From Arthrobacter sp. SX1312 (GTDB lineage: Bacteria; Actinomycetota; Actinomycetes; Actinomycetales; Micrococcaceae), in the NCBI RefSeq assembly GCF_002929295.1, contig NZ_PJIM01000003.1, positions 62,001 to 126,000 of the forward strand: a DNA stretch of 64,000 bases, given 5' to 3'. Below are positions 44,705 to 55,499 of the stretch, piece after piece (within the stretch, counting starts at the first letter, position 1; each line of letters starts with the position of its first letter). The position numbers were made by a program, and so were the translations under genes. The notes below the pieces were generated by a model. That model ran no database searches. It saw only the letters and a program-made list of their open reading frames with translations, and was not told where the DNA came from.

Positions 44705-45748
44705 CTAGAAGGTGGTCCAGTCGAGGACCACTTTGCCGCTCGCGCCGCTGCGCGCTGTTGCGAAGCCCTGCTGCCAGTCCCGGGCGGGCAGGCAGTCGGT
44801 GACCACGGACGAGACGGCCTCGCGCAGGGTCCCGTTGGACTGCAGCATGGCGCTCATCGCGTACCAGGTCTCGAACATCTCCCGGCCGTAGATGCCCTTG
44901 AGGGTCAGCATATGCGTGACCACCTTCCCCCAGTCGATGGAGATCGGGCCTGCCGGCAGGCCTAGCATGGCGATGCGCCCGCCGTGGTTCATGTTGTCGA
45001 TCATCTCGGGCAGTGCCGTGGCATGACCGGACATCTCCATCCCGACGTCGAAGCCCTCCTTCATGCCGAGCTCGCGCTGCGCGTCGGCGACGCGCCTCCG
45101 GCTGACGTCGATGGCGAGGTCCGCCCCGACGCCGCGGGCGAGGGCGAGCCGCGGCGCGGAGACGTCGGTGATGGCGATCTTGCGGGCACCGGCATGACGG
45201 GCGACGGCAACCGCCATCAGGCCGATGGGGCCGGCCCCGGTGATCAGCACGTCCTCCCCGACGAGCGGGAAGCTGAGCGCGGTGTGGACGGCGTTGCCGA
45301 AGGGGTCGAAGACGGCGCCGAGCTCGGGCGTGACGGTCGCGTCGTGCACCCAGACGTTGGTCTCGGGCACGACGACGAACTCGGCGAACGCGCCGTCGCG
45401 CTGGACGCCGACGCTCGAGGTGCGGATGCACATCTGGCGGCGGCCGGCGCGGCAGTTGCGGCAGATCCCGCAGACGATGTGGCCTTCACCGGAGACGCGG
45501 TCCCCGATGCGGACGTCCCGGATGCCCTCGCCGAGGGCGACGACCTCGCCGTAGAACTCGTGGCCGGGGATCAGGGGACCGTCGATCATGCCCTGCGCCC
45601 AGGGATCCCAGCTCTCGATGTGGAGGTCCGTGCCGCAGATGCCGGTGGTGATGACCCGGATCTTGACCTCACCCCACCCGGCGTCGGGTTCGGGCCGGTC
45701 GACGAGCTCGAAGCCGGGGTGTGCCCCGGATTTGTACAGCGCCTTCAC
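44705..45748 (-). CDS. tdh: L-threonine 3-dehydrogenase Tdh
   Basis: A 347-residue zinc-dependent medium-chain dehydrogenase that oxidises L-threonine to 2-amino-3-oxobutyrate with NAD+. Catalytic zinc ligands lie in [10 protein letters not shown] and GHEFYGEV; structural zinc cysteines are in [15 protein letters not shown]. The Rossmann motif is [25 protein letters not shown] is characteristic of Tdh. A GTG start at 45748 follows GGAAGGAACC. Pairing with kbl confirms the threonine-to-glycine pathway. Confidence 0.96.
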   Translation of the reverse strand: MKALYKSGAHPGFELVDRPEPDAGWGEVKIRVITTGICGTDLHIESWDPWAQGMIDGPLIPGHEFYGEVVALGEGIRDVRIGDRVSGEGHIVCGICRNCRAGRRQMCIRTSSVGVQRDGAFAEFVVVPETNVWVHDATVTPELGAVFDPFGNAVHTALSFPLVGEDVLITGAGPIGLMAVAVARHAGARKIAITDVSAPRLALARGVGADLAIDVSRRRVADAQRELGMKEGFDVGMEMSGHATALPEMIDNMNHGGRIAMLGLPAGPISIDWGKVVTHMLTLKGIYGREMFETWYAMSAMLQSNGTLREAVSSVVTDCLPARDWQQGFATARSGASGKVVLDWTTF

Positions 45749-45928
45749 TGAACGGTTCCTTCCATGCCGCGCCTGTCCCCGACGGATCGCGTCGGGGCCG
45801 TGCGGTACGAGTGCGAGGGCGGAATGTGCCCGGAGCAACAGTAGCAGCGGCGGGCGGCGGCGGGCCGTCATCGTGGGTGCGCCGTCGCGGCGGGTGGGCA
45901 GGGCCGGGTAGACCACTCCGCGGGCGGG

Positions 45929-46834
45929 CTACGGCGCGTCGTCGAGGACGGCGGCCAGGGTCTCGACGCCGAGGCGGAGGAACGCCGGGGAGTCGTCGGA
46001 GGATGCCGCCATGGCGCTCCCCATGCTCAGCGCCCAGCCCCTGGCCCGATCCCAGGTGGCAGCGTCGATCGGGCGCAGCCCCTCGAGTGCCGTGCGGAAC
46101 GCGGACCGACCGACGGCGTCGAAGTGCAGCCACGCCGCCGCGAGATCCATCGCGGGGTCCCCGGAGCACAGGTCACCGAAGTCGACGACGCCCACCAGCC
46201 CGCCGTCGGGCGCGAGGACGACGTTGGCCGGATGCAGGTCACCGTGCAGCCAGAGCGGCTCCCCCGACCACCTCGGTGCTGCGAGGGCGGAGTCCCAGAC
46301 GCGCTGCAGGGAATCCGCAGGTGCGCCGGGGATCTCCGGGAGCGACGCCAGCCGCGGACGGACGACGCCGTCGCGGGCTGCCAGCGGGCCGCCACGCCCC
46401 ACGGGGCTGACGGGGGCGTCGGCGGGCGCGGGTCGGTGGAAGTCCGCGAGGAAGCGCGCGAGCGGGACGGCGGCGGGAGAGCGCCCGGCCCGCGGGACCG
46501 TGATGCCGCTCGCCCCGTCGATCCATCGGGAGACGGACCAGTGCCACGGGTATCCGGCACCGGGTCGGCCGATCCGCACGGGCGCCGACGTCGCGACGGA
46601 CAGGGGCGCGCTGAGACCCGGCAGCCATTGCTGCTCCGCGACCATGAGCGCGTCGGCGACGGCGCGCCGGGGCAGGCGCGCCACGAGGTCCTCCCCCACC
46701 CGGAACAGCGTGTTGTCCCAGCCGCCGTCCACGAACCGCACCGGCAGGTGCGCCAGATCCGGCATCTGGAGGCCGAGCAGGGCGACGACGAGGGACGCCG
46801 CGACGTCGACCTCCGCCTGGGGCCTCACGGCCAC
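45929..46834 (-). CDS. Aminoglycoside phosphotransferase (APH) family kinase-like protein
   Basis: A 301-residue APH/choline-kinase-fold protein. The Brenner motif LWLHGDLHPANVV carries the catalytic Asp and metal-binding Asn; VGVVDFGDL is the DFG-like loop. The N-lobe has LFRVGEDLVARLPRR with the ATP-contact Lys replaced by Arg. Members phosphorylate aminoglycosides, macrolides, homoserine or fructosamines, and most chromosomal actinobacterial copies have no known substrate, so a resistance role should not be assumed. GTG start at 46834. Confidence 0.86.
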   Translation of the reverse strand: MAVRPQAEVDVAASLVVALLGLQMPDLAHLPVRFVDGGWDNTLFRVGEDLVARLPRRAVADALMVAEQQWLPGLSAPLSVATSAPVRIGRPGAGYPWHWSVSRWIDGASGITVPRAGRSPAAVPLARFLADFHRPAPADAPVSPVGRGGPLAARDGVVRPRLASLPEIPGAPADSLQRVWDSALAAPRWSGEPLWLHGDLHPANVVLAPDGGLVGVVDFGDLCSGDPAMDLAAAWLHFDAVGRSAFRTALEGLRPIDAATWDRARGWALSMGSAMAASSDDSPAFLRLGVETLAAVLDDAP

Positions 46835-46936
46835 GTGGACCTCCTCGGTACGCAGGACCGGAGCGCGGGGCGGACCCGCGGGAACGTCGCCCCCGGGCCT
46901 GCCCCGCGCTCCGCCCCGGCAGCCCGGCGTCGGGGG

Positions 46937-48450
46937 CTAGCCCTCGACGCCGAGGCGCTGCAGGATGAGCTCGCGCACGCGGCCGGCGTCGGCCTGCCCG
47001 CGGGTGGCCTTCATGACGCCGCCCACGATCGCGCCCACGGCCTGGACCTTGCCGCCGCGGATCTTGTCCGCGACGTCGGGCTGGGCCGCGAGGGCGCCGT
47101 CGATCGCCTCGAGCAGCGGGCCGTCGTCGGACACGACGGCGAGGCCGCGCTTCTCGACGACCTCCGCGGGCGTGCCCTCGCCGGCGAGGACGCCGTCGAG
47201 CACGTCGCGGGAGAGCTTGTCGTTGATCTTGCCGGTCTCGATGAGCGCGTTGAGCTCGACGATCAGCTCGGGCGTGACGCCGAGCTCGGCGGGCTCGACG
47301 TCGGCCAGCTTGGCGCGGCGGGAGATCTCGCCCATCCACCACTTGCGGGCGACGGCGGCGCTGACGCCGGCGGCGATGGTGTCCTCGATCGAGGACATGA
47401 CCCCGGCGTTGACGACGTCGCGGAACTCGGCGTCGGAGTAGCCCCAGTCGGCCTGCAGGCGCTTGCGGCGCTCGGCCGGCGGCTCGGGGAGTTCGGCGCG
47501 GAGCTTCTCGATCCACGCGTCGTTCGTCACGACCGGCACGAGGTCCGGCTCGGGGAAGTAGCGGTAGTCGTCGGCGTCGGACTTGGGGCGCCCCGACGTC
47601 GTCGAGCGCGTGTCCTCGTGCCAGTGGCGCGTCTCCTGCTGGATCGGCGTGCCCGAGTCGAGGACGGCGGCGTGCCGCTGGATCTCGTAGCGGACGGCGT
47701 GCTCGACGGCGCGCAGCGAGTTCACGTTCTTGGTCTCGGTGCGCGTGCCGAACTTCTCCTGGCCCTTCGGCTTGAGGGAGACGTTCGCGTCGCAGCGCAC
47801 GTTGCCGCGCTCCATGCGGGCGTCCGAGACGCCAAGGTTCTTGACGATCTCGCGGATGGCGGCCACGTAGGCCTTCGCGAGCTCGGGGGCACGCGAGCCG
47901 GCGCCGACGATCGGCTTCGTGACGATCTCGATGAGGGGCACGCCCGCGCGGTTGTAGTCCACGAGGGAGAACTCGGCGCCCTGGATGCGGCCCGTCGCGC
48001 CCCCCATGTGGGTGAGCTTGCCGGCGTCCTCCTCCATGTGGGCGCGCTCGATCTCCACCGTGAAGACGGTGCCGTCGGCGAGCTCGATGTCGATGCTGCC
48101 GTCGTAGGCGATCGGGTCCTCGAACTGGGAGGTCTGGAAGTTCTTCGGGGTGTCCGGGTAGAAGTAGTTCTTCCGCGCGAAGTAGCACTTCTCGGCGATC
48201 CTGCAGTTGAGCGCCAGGCCGATCTTGATCGCGGACTCGACGGCGACGCCGTTGACGACGGGCAGGACGCCGGGCAGGCCGAGGTCCACCGGGGTCACGT
48301 TGGTGTTGGGCACGTCCCCGAACGCGTTGGGCGCGGAGGAGAACATCTTCGTCCGCGTGTTGAGCTCCACGTGGACCTCGAACCCGAGCACGGGATCGTA
48401 CTTCTCCATGGCCTCGTCGAAGGACAGGACCTCATCGGTTACAGCAGTCA

Positions 48451-48451
<1 letters not shown>
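46937..48451 (-). CDS. gatB: Aspartyl/glutamyl-tRNA(Asn/Gln) amidotransferase subunit B
   Basis: A 504-residue kinase-like subunit of GatCAB. It activates the misacylated Glu or Asp on tRNA(Gln)/tRNA(Asn) and accepts ammonia from GatA. Signature regions: [59 protein letters not shown] and [15 protein letters not shown], then the Yqey/helical tail with [18 protein letters not shown] at the end. It starts 1 nt inside the gatA stop (TAATG). Confidence 0.97.
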
Positions 48452-49956
<1,505 letters not shown>

Positions 49957-49959
49957 GGG

Positions 49960-50256
49960 TTACTCCCCGTCCAGGATTGCCGGGACCTTGAAGCGGCCGT
50001 CGGCGTTGTCGGGAGCGCCGAGGAGGGCTTCCTCGTTGCTGAGGGTCTCCCCCACGACGTCGTCGCGGAACACGTTGCTCAGCGGGATCGGGTGGCTCGT
50101 CGCGGGGACGTCGTCGCCGGCGACCTCGCTCACGCTCTTGATGGAATCGACGATCACCGCGAGTTCCCCGGCCATGCGGTCGAGCTCGTCGTCGGTCATG
50201 TCGATGTGGGCGAGCCGCGCAAGATGCGCGACGTCGTCCCGGTTGATCTCAGCCAT
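49960..50256 (-). CDS. gatC: Aspartyl/glutamyl-tRNA(Asn/Gln) amidotransferase subunit C
   Basis: A 98-residue small subunit that wraps GatA and GatB together. The conserved start INRDDVAHLARLAHIDMTDD and the VPATSHPIPLSNVFRDD segment with the terminal GRFKVPAIL are diagnostic. It opens the gatCAB operon; the ATG at 50256 follows GGGGAGATCC. Confidence 0.96.
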   Translation of the reverse strand: MAEINRDDVAHLARLAHIDMTDDELDRMAGELAVIVDSIKSVSEVAGDDVPATSHPIPLSNVFRDDVVGETLSNEEALLGAPDNADGRFKVPAILDGE

Positions 50257-50364
50257 GGATCTCCCCTGGAAGTCGGAGGTGGGTATCTTCCTCCAGTCTA
50301 GTGCTGGCGCGCTCGGCGCCCGGCATCAGCGGAGACCGGACCCGACGACGGCGGATGCGTGCGC

Positions 50365-50898
50365 CTACAGGGACAGGCGGAAGACCCAGAGCAGGATGTC
50401 CTCGTTGGGGACCTCCCAGTCGCGGCCCGGCACGCGGACGAAGCCCATCGACTCGTAGAGGCGGTGCGCCCGCACCATGTCGGAGCCGCTCGTGAGGCTC
50501 ACGGCCTCGATGCCCGGCAGGGTGCGCGCGTGCTCGATGATGCGCTCCACCATGGCGCGGCCGATGCCGCCGCGCTGCACGGCCGGGTCCACCGCGAGCA
50601 TCCGGAACTCCAGCTCCCCCTCGACGGCGATGTCGGTGTACCGCTGGCCCGCGAAGGTGAGGGCGACCGACCCGACGACGACGCCGTCGCGCTCGGCCAC
50701 CCAGACCTCGGCGTGCTCGGCGCGGTGCTCGATGTCGGAGAGCACGGCCATGTAGGGGTGCGCCTCGTCGGCGAAGTACCCGGCCTCGAGGTAGGCGCCG
50801 CGCGTGATGCGGCGGACGTCGTCGTAGTCCCCGGGCTGGATGGGCCGGATGGTGATGCGGGCGTCCGAGAGGGCGTCCCCGGAGGGTGCGTTGGTCAC
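50365..50898 (-). CDS. GNAT family N-acetyltransferase
   Basis: A 177-residue single-domain GNAT. The acetyl-CoA loop is MLAVDPAVQRGGIGRAM (R-G-G-I-G-R) and the C-terminal strand/helix is LYESMGFVRVPGRDW. The YFADEAHPYM N-terminal region suggests binding of a small amine. Substrate unknown. GTG start at 50898, overlapping no neighbour; gatC begins 109 nt downstream on the same strand, so cotranscription with gatCAB is possible. Confidence 0.88.
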   Translation of the reverse strand: MTNAPSGDALSDARITIRPIQPGDYDDVRRITRGAYLEAGYFADEAHPYMAVLSDIEHRAEHAEVWVAERDGVVVGSVALTFAGQRYTDIAVEGELEFRMLAVDPAVQRGGIGRAMVERIIEHARTLPGIEAVSLTSGSDMVRAHRLYESMGFVRVPGRDWEVPNEDILLWVFRLSL

Positions 50899-50937
50899 CG
50901 GCTCATCTTGCCACGCGTCGACGCCGCCGGGACGCCG

Positions 50938-50971
50938 CCGGCCCGGCGGACGCCGATCCTCTCCGGGCCGG
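50938..50971 (-). terminator. Possible terminator after hsp20
   Basis: Perfect 9-bp arms (50938-50946 with 50963-50971) around a 16-nt loop, directly after the Hsp20 stop at 50973 on the minus strand. GC-rich, no T-run; moderate evidence only. Confidence 0.4.
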
Positions 50972-50972
50972 G

Positions 50973-51443
50973 TCAGGCGCGGGTGATGGGGAGTTTCCTC
51001 GGGCCCTCGCGCTTCGTACTGTCCGGCAGCGGCGTCCGCACGTCCAGCACGCCGTCGGCGTAGGTGGCCCGGATGTCCTCGTCCTTCACGCCGTCGGGGA
51101 GCACGATGTCGCGGCGGAAGGATCCGTACCGGAACTCGGACCGGTACCGGTCCTTGTCCTTGTGCTCCTCGTTCTCCTCGCGCTGGGCGCGGATCCGCAG
51201 GAAGCCGTTCTCGATGCTCACTTCGATGTCCTGGTCGGGATCGAGTCCCGGCATCTCCGCGCGGACCACCATGTCCGTCCCGTCGACGAATTCCTCGACC
51301 CGGATCGAGGCCGGCCCGGACGACGACGACTCGAACAGCCGCTCCATCGAATCCAGCAGGTCCATAGGGGACCTGGTGCCCGCGTTGAAGGGGAAGTTCC
51401 GCCGGCTGGAGCCGAACGGAGGCCAGCGCCGCGCATCAGTCAT
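50973..51443 (-). CDS. Hsp20/alpha-crystallin family small heat shock protein
   Basis: A 156-residue ATP-independent chaperone. The alpha-crystallin domain spans about residues 45-140: VEEFVDGTDMVVRAEMPGLD, then IRAQREE, the FRYGSFRRDIVLPDGV loop and the final strand ATYADGVLDVRTPLP. A C-terminal PRKLPIT provides the I/L-x-I/V-like anchoring motif. The N-terminal arm is short (MTDARRWPPFG). The ATG at 51443 has TGGAG 7 nt upstream. A GATCGG-C-CCGATC palindrome at 51467-51479 lies just upstream of the start; no classical HAIR or CIRCE element was seen. Confidence 0.93.
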   Translation of the reverse strand: MTDARRWPPFGSSRRNFPFNAGTRSPMDLLDSMERLFESSSSGPASIRVEEFVDGTDMVVRAEMPGLDPDQDIEVSIENGFLRIRAQREENEEHKDKDRYRSEFRYGSFRRDIVLPDGVKDEDIRATYADGVLDVRTPLPDSTKREGPRKLPITRA

Positions 51444-51637
51444 GACGAACTCCAGACACTCGATGGGATCGGCCCGATCAGGGGCAGGTCCTTCCGAGTA
51501 GACACCGAGGCCGCCGGCGCCGACAGGGACGAAAGACCCCCCGTTCCGTCCGGTGAGCGGCCGCCGGTCGGGCAGCTGTCCGCGCCATTCCTCGTGTCGC
51601 GCCGAAGATCGACCGTGACCGTCCTAGGATCAGGCGC

Positions 51638-53095
51638 ATGACACTCAACAGGGCCGAGGTCGACGGCATACCGGTCTTCTGGGTCGAGGGTCCTCCTCCG
51701 TTGAGCGCCGAACTCGTGTTCCGTGTCGGCGTCCGGGACGAGTCGCTGGTGACGTCGGGCATCACCCATCTCGCCGAACACCTCGTGATGGCTGGAGCAC
51801 CCTCGCCCCGGTACGACCACAATGCGACCGTGGAACTGAGCTTCACCTCGTTCGAGGCGACCGGCCGTCCGGAGCAGGTGATCGCGTTCCTCGGGGACAT
51901 CTGCGCAAGCATCCGCACTCCCGACGTGAGCTCGCTGGACATCGAGAAGAAGGTGCTGGTTGCAGAAGCGTCCTCGGTCGTCGAACCCGCGGTCGCAGAG
52001 CATCTACTGCGCAGGTACGGGCTCTCCTCACTCGGCCTTGCAGGGGTCGATCAGCCGGCGCTGAACAGCATCGATGACAGTGCTGTCATAGCAGCCATCA
52101 GCAAGTACTTCACCAGCGGCAATGCCGCACTGGCGCTCACAGGCCCTCCTCCTCCGGGCCTTTCACTGGTCCTGCCTCCAGGCGAAGCACAGCCCCCGCG
52201 CGCCGCCCGTCCGATCGCGAGCCTCCCGACGCCACTCTGGTTCGAGTTGGGCGGGCCTCCCCTCGCCCTGTCCTTCGAGTTCGAATCCGGCTCCGAACTG
52301 GCGAGGAACAGCGCGTCCGTCATCGCGCAGGTCGCGTGCCAGCGTGCACTCGACCTTCTGCGCAGGAAACGAGGAATCATCTACGACGTCGGCCATCACG
52401 TCCTGGAGGCCGGAAGGGGGCGAGGCGTCGTCTGCCTCACCGCCGATCCGCGGAAGGAGGACGCAGAACTGGCGCTGCGCGAGCTCCGAAGCATCCTCGA
52501 TGACCTCAGCTCCCACGGGCCCGATGAACTGGAACTGCGGCAACTCACGGACGACATCACGGATTTCGCCGCCGATCCTCGCTCAGCGGCCGTCGCCGCC
52601 ACGGATGCCGCGCGACGCTATCTACTCGGCGAGCAGCTCATCAGCCCGGAGCAGATGGTCACCGACACCGCCGCGGTGACCCGGCAGTCGGCGCAGAACG
52701 CGCTCTCCCTCCTCGACCTGACGCTCATGGTCGGCATGCCCGAGGGAACATCCACGTCGGATCCGTCCCTCCGAATGCTCGGCGGCGAGAACCATGAGCC
52801 GGTGTCCGGGCGATCCTTCAAGCGCAGCCTCCGGGGCTCCTTCCAGGGTGTCCCGTCGAAGGCTCGTCTCGTGGTCGGCGATGACGGCGTCAGCCTCGTG
52901 GACCAGGCGGTCACGACGATCTTCTGGGACGACGTCCGCGGACTCGAGTACACGCCTTACGGGATCGCGCTTCACGGCGTCGACGCCGTATCACTGGAAT
53001 TGCAGCAATCGTGGTTTGCCAGAGGCCATGAAGCTCTCGCGCTCATCGAGGACCGCGTCGACAGCGCCCTCACCTATCGGGTCGACATCGGTTGA
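51638..53095 (+). CDS. M16-like zinc peptidase with divergent C-terminal domain
   Basis: A 485-residue protein. The inverted zinc motif of M16 peptidases is intact: His44, Glu47 and His48 in GITHLAEHLVMAG, with Glu110 in KKVLVAEASSV as third ligand. That spacing (62 residues) is shorter than usual for the family. A second M16-like domain follows at about 190-370. Residues about 400-485 do not look like M16: alternating strands (KARLVVGDDGVSLVD, TIFWDDVRGLEY, IALHGVDAVSLEL) and a final helix suggest a PH-like domain. No signal peptide or TM, so probably cytoplasmic. Codon G/C bias is weaker than in neighbours. Substrate unknown. Confidence 0.75.
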   Translation: MTLNRAEVDGIPVFWVEGPPPLSAELVFRVGVRDESLVTSGITHLAEHLVMAGAPSPRYDHNATVELSFTSFEATGRPEQVIAFLGDICASIRTPDVSSLDIEKKVLVAEASSVVEPAVAEHLLRRYGLSSLGLAGVDQPALNSIDDSAVIAAISKYFTSGNAALALTGPPPPGLSLVLPPGEAQPPRAARPIASLPTPLWFELGGPPLALSFEFESGSELARNSASVIAQVACQRALDLLRRKRGIIYDVGHHVLEAGRGRGVVCLTADPRKEDAELALRELRSILDDLSSHGPDELELRQLTDDITDFAADPRSAAVAATDAARRYLLGEQLISPEQMVTDTAAVTRQSAQNALSLLDLTLMVGMPEGTSTSDPSLRMLGGENHEPVSGRSFKRSLRGSFQGVPSKARLVVGDDGVSLVDQAVTTIFWDDVRGLEYTPYGIALHGVDAVSLELQQSWFARGHEALALIEDRVDSALTYRVDIG

Positions 53096-53346
53096 TCGGT
53101 CCTCCCGTCCTCGATGTCGGTGTCCTGCCCGACCTCGAACGGCATCGCGTGGATGGTTTCACCCGCCACGGTCGCCGTGGTGGCGATGAGCTCGAGTTCC
53201 CTTGGTGTCCTCCGGGGTCAGGCCGATCTCCGTCGCCTCAGGACGAGTGGAGGACGAGCGCCGCCACCGGCAACCGGCGGGACTTCACCGTGCACCGGCA
53301 GGCCGTGACGACCTCAGAATGTCGGTGGTGGTTGGGAGAATTCAGT

Positions 53347-55128
53347 ATGGCCAGCAGCTCGAACGCTTCACCTGAAACCACCGATCCTGGTGGTGCTTCG
53401 CGGAGTGGCGCTGTCCCGTCCGCTGCGGTGCATGCTGACTCTGTGCAGGATCTGATCGATCTGGTGGCGTCCCTTCCAGCGGGCCCCGGGAGTGCTGAAT
53501 TCATCCAGCAGCTGCGCGAACAGATTCATCGGTTCAGCGCCACCGTGACCGGTGGTGCTGCGCACCAAGGCGCCCCCATGTTCGGTGGGGCTGAGCATCA
53601 GGGCGACGTTTCGGCTACTGCCGGCCTGGCCACGTCCTCGGCAGACCACGTCGCACCTGCTGCTGCCCCTGCCTCTTCGTCGGCGGCTCGGGTGCGGGAG
53701 TTGATGGAGGAGATGCTCTCGCTTTCCATGGGTGCCGGTGGTGCAGAGCTGATCGATGAGATGCGGTCCTTGGAGGATTACACGTCGGCGATCGCCGCCC
53801 GGCAGGCCCGGATCGCGGTCGCGTTCGACCTCGACCAGCGCCGGTCCCAGGCGGCGGCTGGTGTGCCGGTGGCGGAGCGGGGCAAGGGGGTGGCGGCGCA
53901 GGTGGCTTTGGCCCGGCGTGAGTCCCCGGCCCGGGGTGGCCGGTTGCTCGGGTTCGCGCGGGCTCTGGTGACGGAGATGCCGCACACCATGGCCGCCCTC
54001 GAAACCGGGTTGTTGAATGAGTGGCGGGCGACGCTGCTGGTGCGGGAGACGGCCTGCCTCTCCGCTGCGGACCGGTGCGCGGTCGATGAGGACCTGGCCG
54101 CGGACACGGGTGCCTTCGACGGGGCCGGGGACCGGCAGCTCGTCGCCGCGGCGCGGGCGGCGGCGTACCGGCGGGACCCGCGCTCGGTGACCCAGCGGGC
54201 GAGTCACGCGGCGGGAGAGCGGCATGTGAGTCTGCGGCCGGCGCCGGACACCATGACGTATCTGACCGCCCTGCTGCCGGTCGCCCAAGGCGTGGCGGTG
54301 CACGCGGAACTGGCCCGGCACGCCGACACCCGGCGGGCCGCCGGGGATGAACGCAGTCGGGGTCAGGTAATGGCCGATGCGCTGGTGGAGCGGACCACGG
54401 GCACCCCGGGTGGGTTCTCCCGGGTCGAGGTGCAGCTGGTCATGACGGACCGGACCCTGTTCCAGGGCGACAGCGAACCCGCGAGGCTGCCCGGGTACGG
54501 GATCGTCCCGGCCGGCTGGGCGCGGGACCTCCTCACCACCGGGCCGGCCTCCGAGCAGGCCTCCGGCCAGTCAGCAGATCACCGGCGGGCATTCGAGGTC
54601 TGGCTCCGGCGCCTCTATACCGCCCCGGGTAGCGGGGAGCTGGTGGCCGTCGAGTCGAGGGCTAGGCTTTTCACGGCCGGGCAGCGCCGGTTCATCCAGG
54701 CCCGCGACCATCTGTGCCGGGCCCCGTACTGTGATGCGCCGATCCGCCACTACGACCACATCATCCCCTGGCACAAGGACGGGCCCACGAGCCTGTTCAA
54801 CGGTGCGGGGCTGTGTGAGGCGTGCAACCACACCAAGGAACTCCCCGGCTGGAATGCGAAAGCGCACCCCGATCCCGGAGCCAGACACGCCCGGCATGCC
54901 CTCGAGATCAGCACGCCCACCGGCCACACCTACCACTCCACCGCACCACCCCTGCCCGGCAGCAGCCCGAACGAACGCGAGCACCAACGGGAACGGAAAC
55001 AGGAGACCGGGAGACACCCACTCCCGCCGACACCGCCCGCAGCGTCGAGTTTCGCGCCTGAGGATCACAACACCCCGGCATACCCTTCCACGCGAGCCTC
55101 CCGACGGGCAGAACTGCTCTTCGCCTGA
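53347..55128 (+). CDS. DUF222/HNH endonuclease domain protein
   Basis: A 593-residue member of the large DUF222-HNH family found in many copies in actinobacteria and their mobile DNA. The DUF222 helical region covers about residues 110-430 (RQARIAVAFDLDQRR, ETACLSAADRCAVDEDLA). The HNH nuclease is C-terminal: RDHLCRAPYCDAPIRHYDHI with the catalytic His, then HKDGPTSLFNGAGLCEACNH. Both zinc Cys pairs and the His/Asn/His set are present. The last 80 residues are Pro/Ser/Thr-rich. I chose the ATG at 53347 (GGGAG upstream); the frame is open to 53092. Biological role unsettled (13E12 repeat relatives). Confidence 0.88.
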   Translation: MASSSNASPETTDPGGASRSGAVPSAAVHADSVQDLIDLVASLPAGPGSAEFIQQLREQIHRFSATVTGGAAHQGAPMFGGAEHQGDVSATAGLATSSADHVAPAAAPASSSAARVRELMEEMLSLSMGAGGAELIDEMRSLEDYTSAIAARQARIAVAFDLDQRRSQAAAGVPVAERGKGVAAQVALARRESPARGGRLLGFARALVTEMPHTMAALETGLLNEWRATLLVRETACLSAADRCAVDEDLAADTGAFDGAGDRQLVAAARAAAYRRDPRSVTQRASHAAGERHVSLRPAPDTMTYLTALLPVAQGVAVHAELARHADTRRAAGDERSRGQVMADALVERTTGTPGGFSRVEVQLVMTDRTLFQGDSEPARLPGYGIVPAGWARDLLTTGPASEQASGQSADHRRAFEVWLRRLYTAPGSGELVAVESRARLFTAGQRRFIQARDHLCRAPYCDAPIRHYDHIIPWHKDGPTSLFNGAGLCEACNHTKELPGWNAKAHPDPGARHARHALEISTPTGHTYHSTAPPLPGSSPNEREHQRERKQETGRHPLPPTPPAASSFAPEDHNTPAYPSTRASRRAELLFA

Positions 55129-55499
55129 TTTTGCAGGGAGGACGCCTGACCGACCCGCCCAACACGAAGGCAGGATAGATCGCCCGACGGTCCACCGGCT
55201 CTGCGCCTATTGATCGACATCGGGCCGTGACGCCCAGTCGACCTGGAGTCCGTGGCCTGCAGCCCCACCCACTAGCTTCCGCGGGCGGGACCGGCACCGC
55301 CGAGGCAGAGGACGGGACCGTCCCCGTCGAGAGAGAAGACTGGGCAACGCCCTCTGGTGTGGTGACGACCAGGGTGCAACACTGCAAGCTTCCTGCTAAG
55401 CCCGCCCTGACATCCGCCAAGCACGCGACGAAGGGGAGATCGTATGCCTGCTGTCCACCCGCGCCCACTCTGTCGACGGCACCGACGTGAGCCGTCCCG
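55129..55499. other. Intergenic region without a recognisable gene
   Basis: About 370 nt between the HNH gene and the glycosyltransferase. An open frame of 87 codons at 55227-55490 has no ribosome binding site or family character. I see no promoter pair, RNA or repeat here. Confidence 0.6.

Noticed and set aside
45929-46834. Antibiotic resistance call for the APH-fold gene
   Set aside because: The fold and Brenner motif are general. The context is housekeeping, and the N-lobe Lys is replaced by Arg. No resistance-type signature was seen.
53092-53346. A longer N-terminus for the HNH protein starting inside the peptidase stop
   Set aside because: The added 85 residues look non-coding. The ATG at 53347 has a good Shine-Dalgarno and begins a typical N-terminus.
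55227-55490. An 87-codon open frame in the HNH-glycosyltransferase gap
   Set aside because: No ribosome binding site, compositionally random, no family resemblance.
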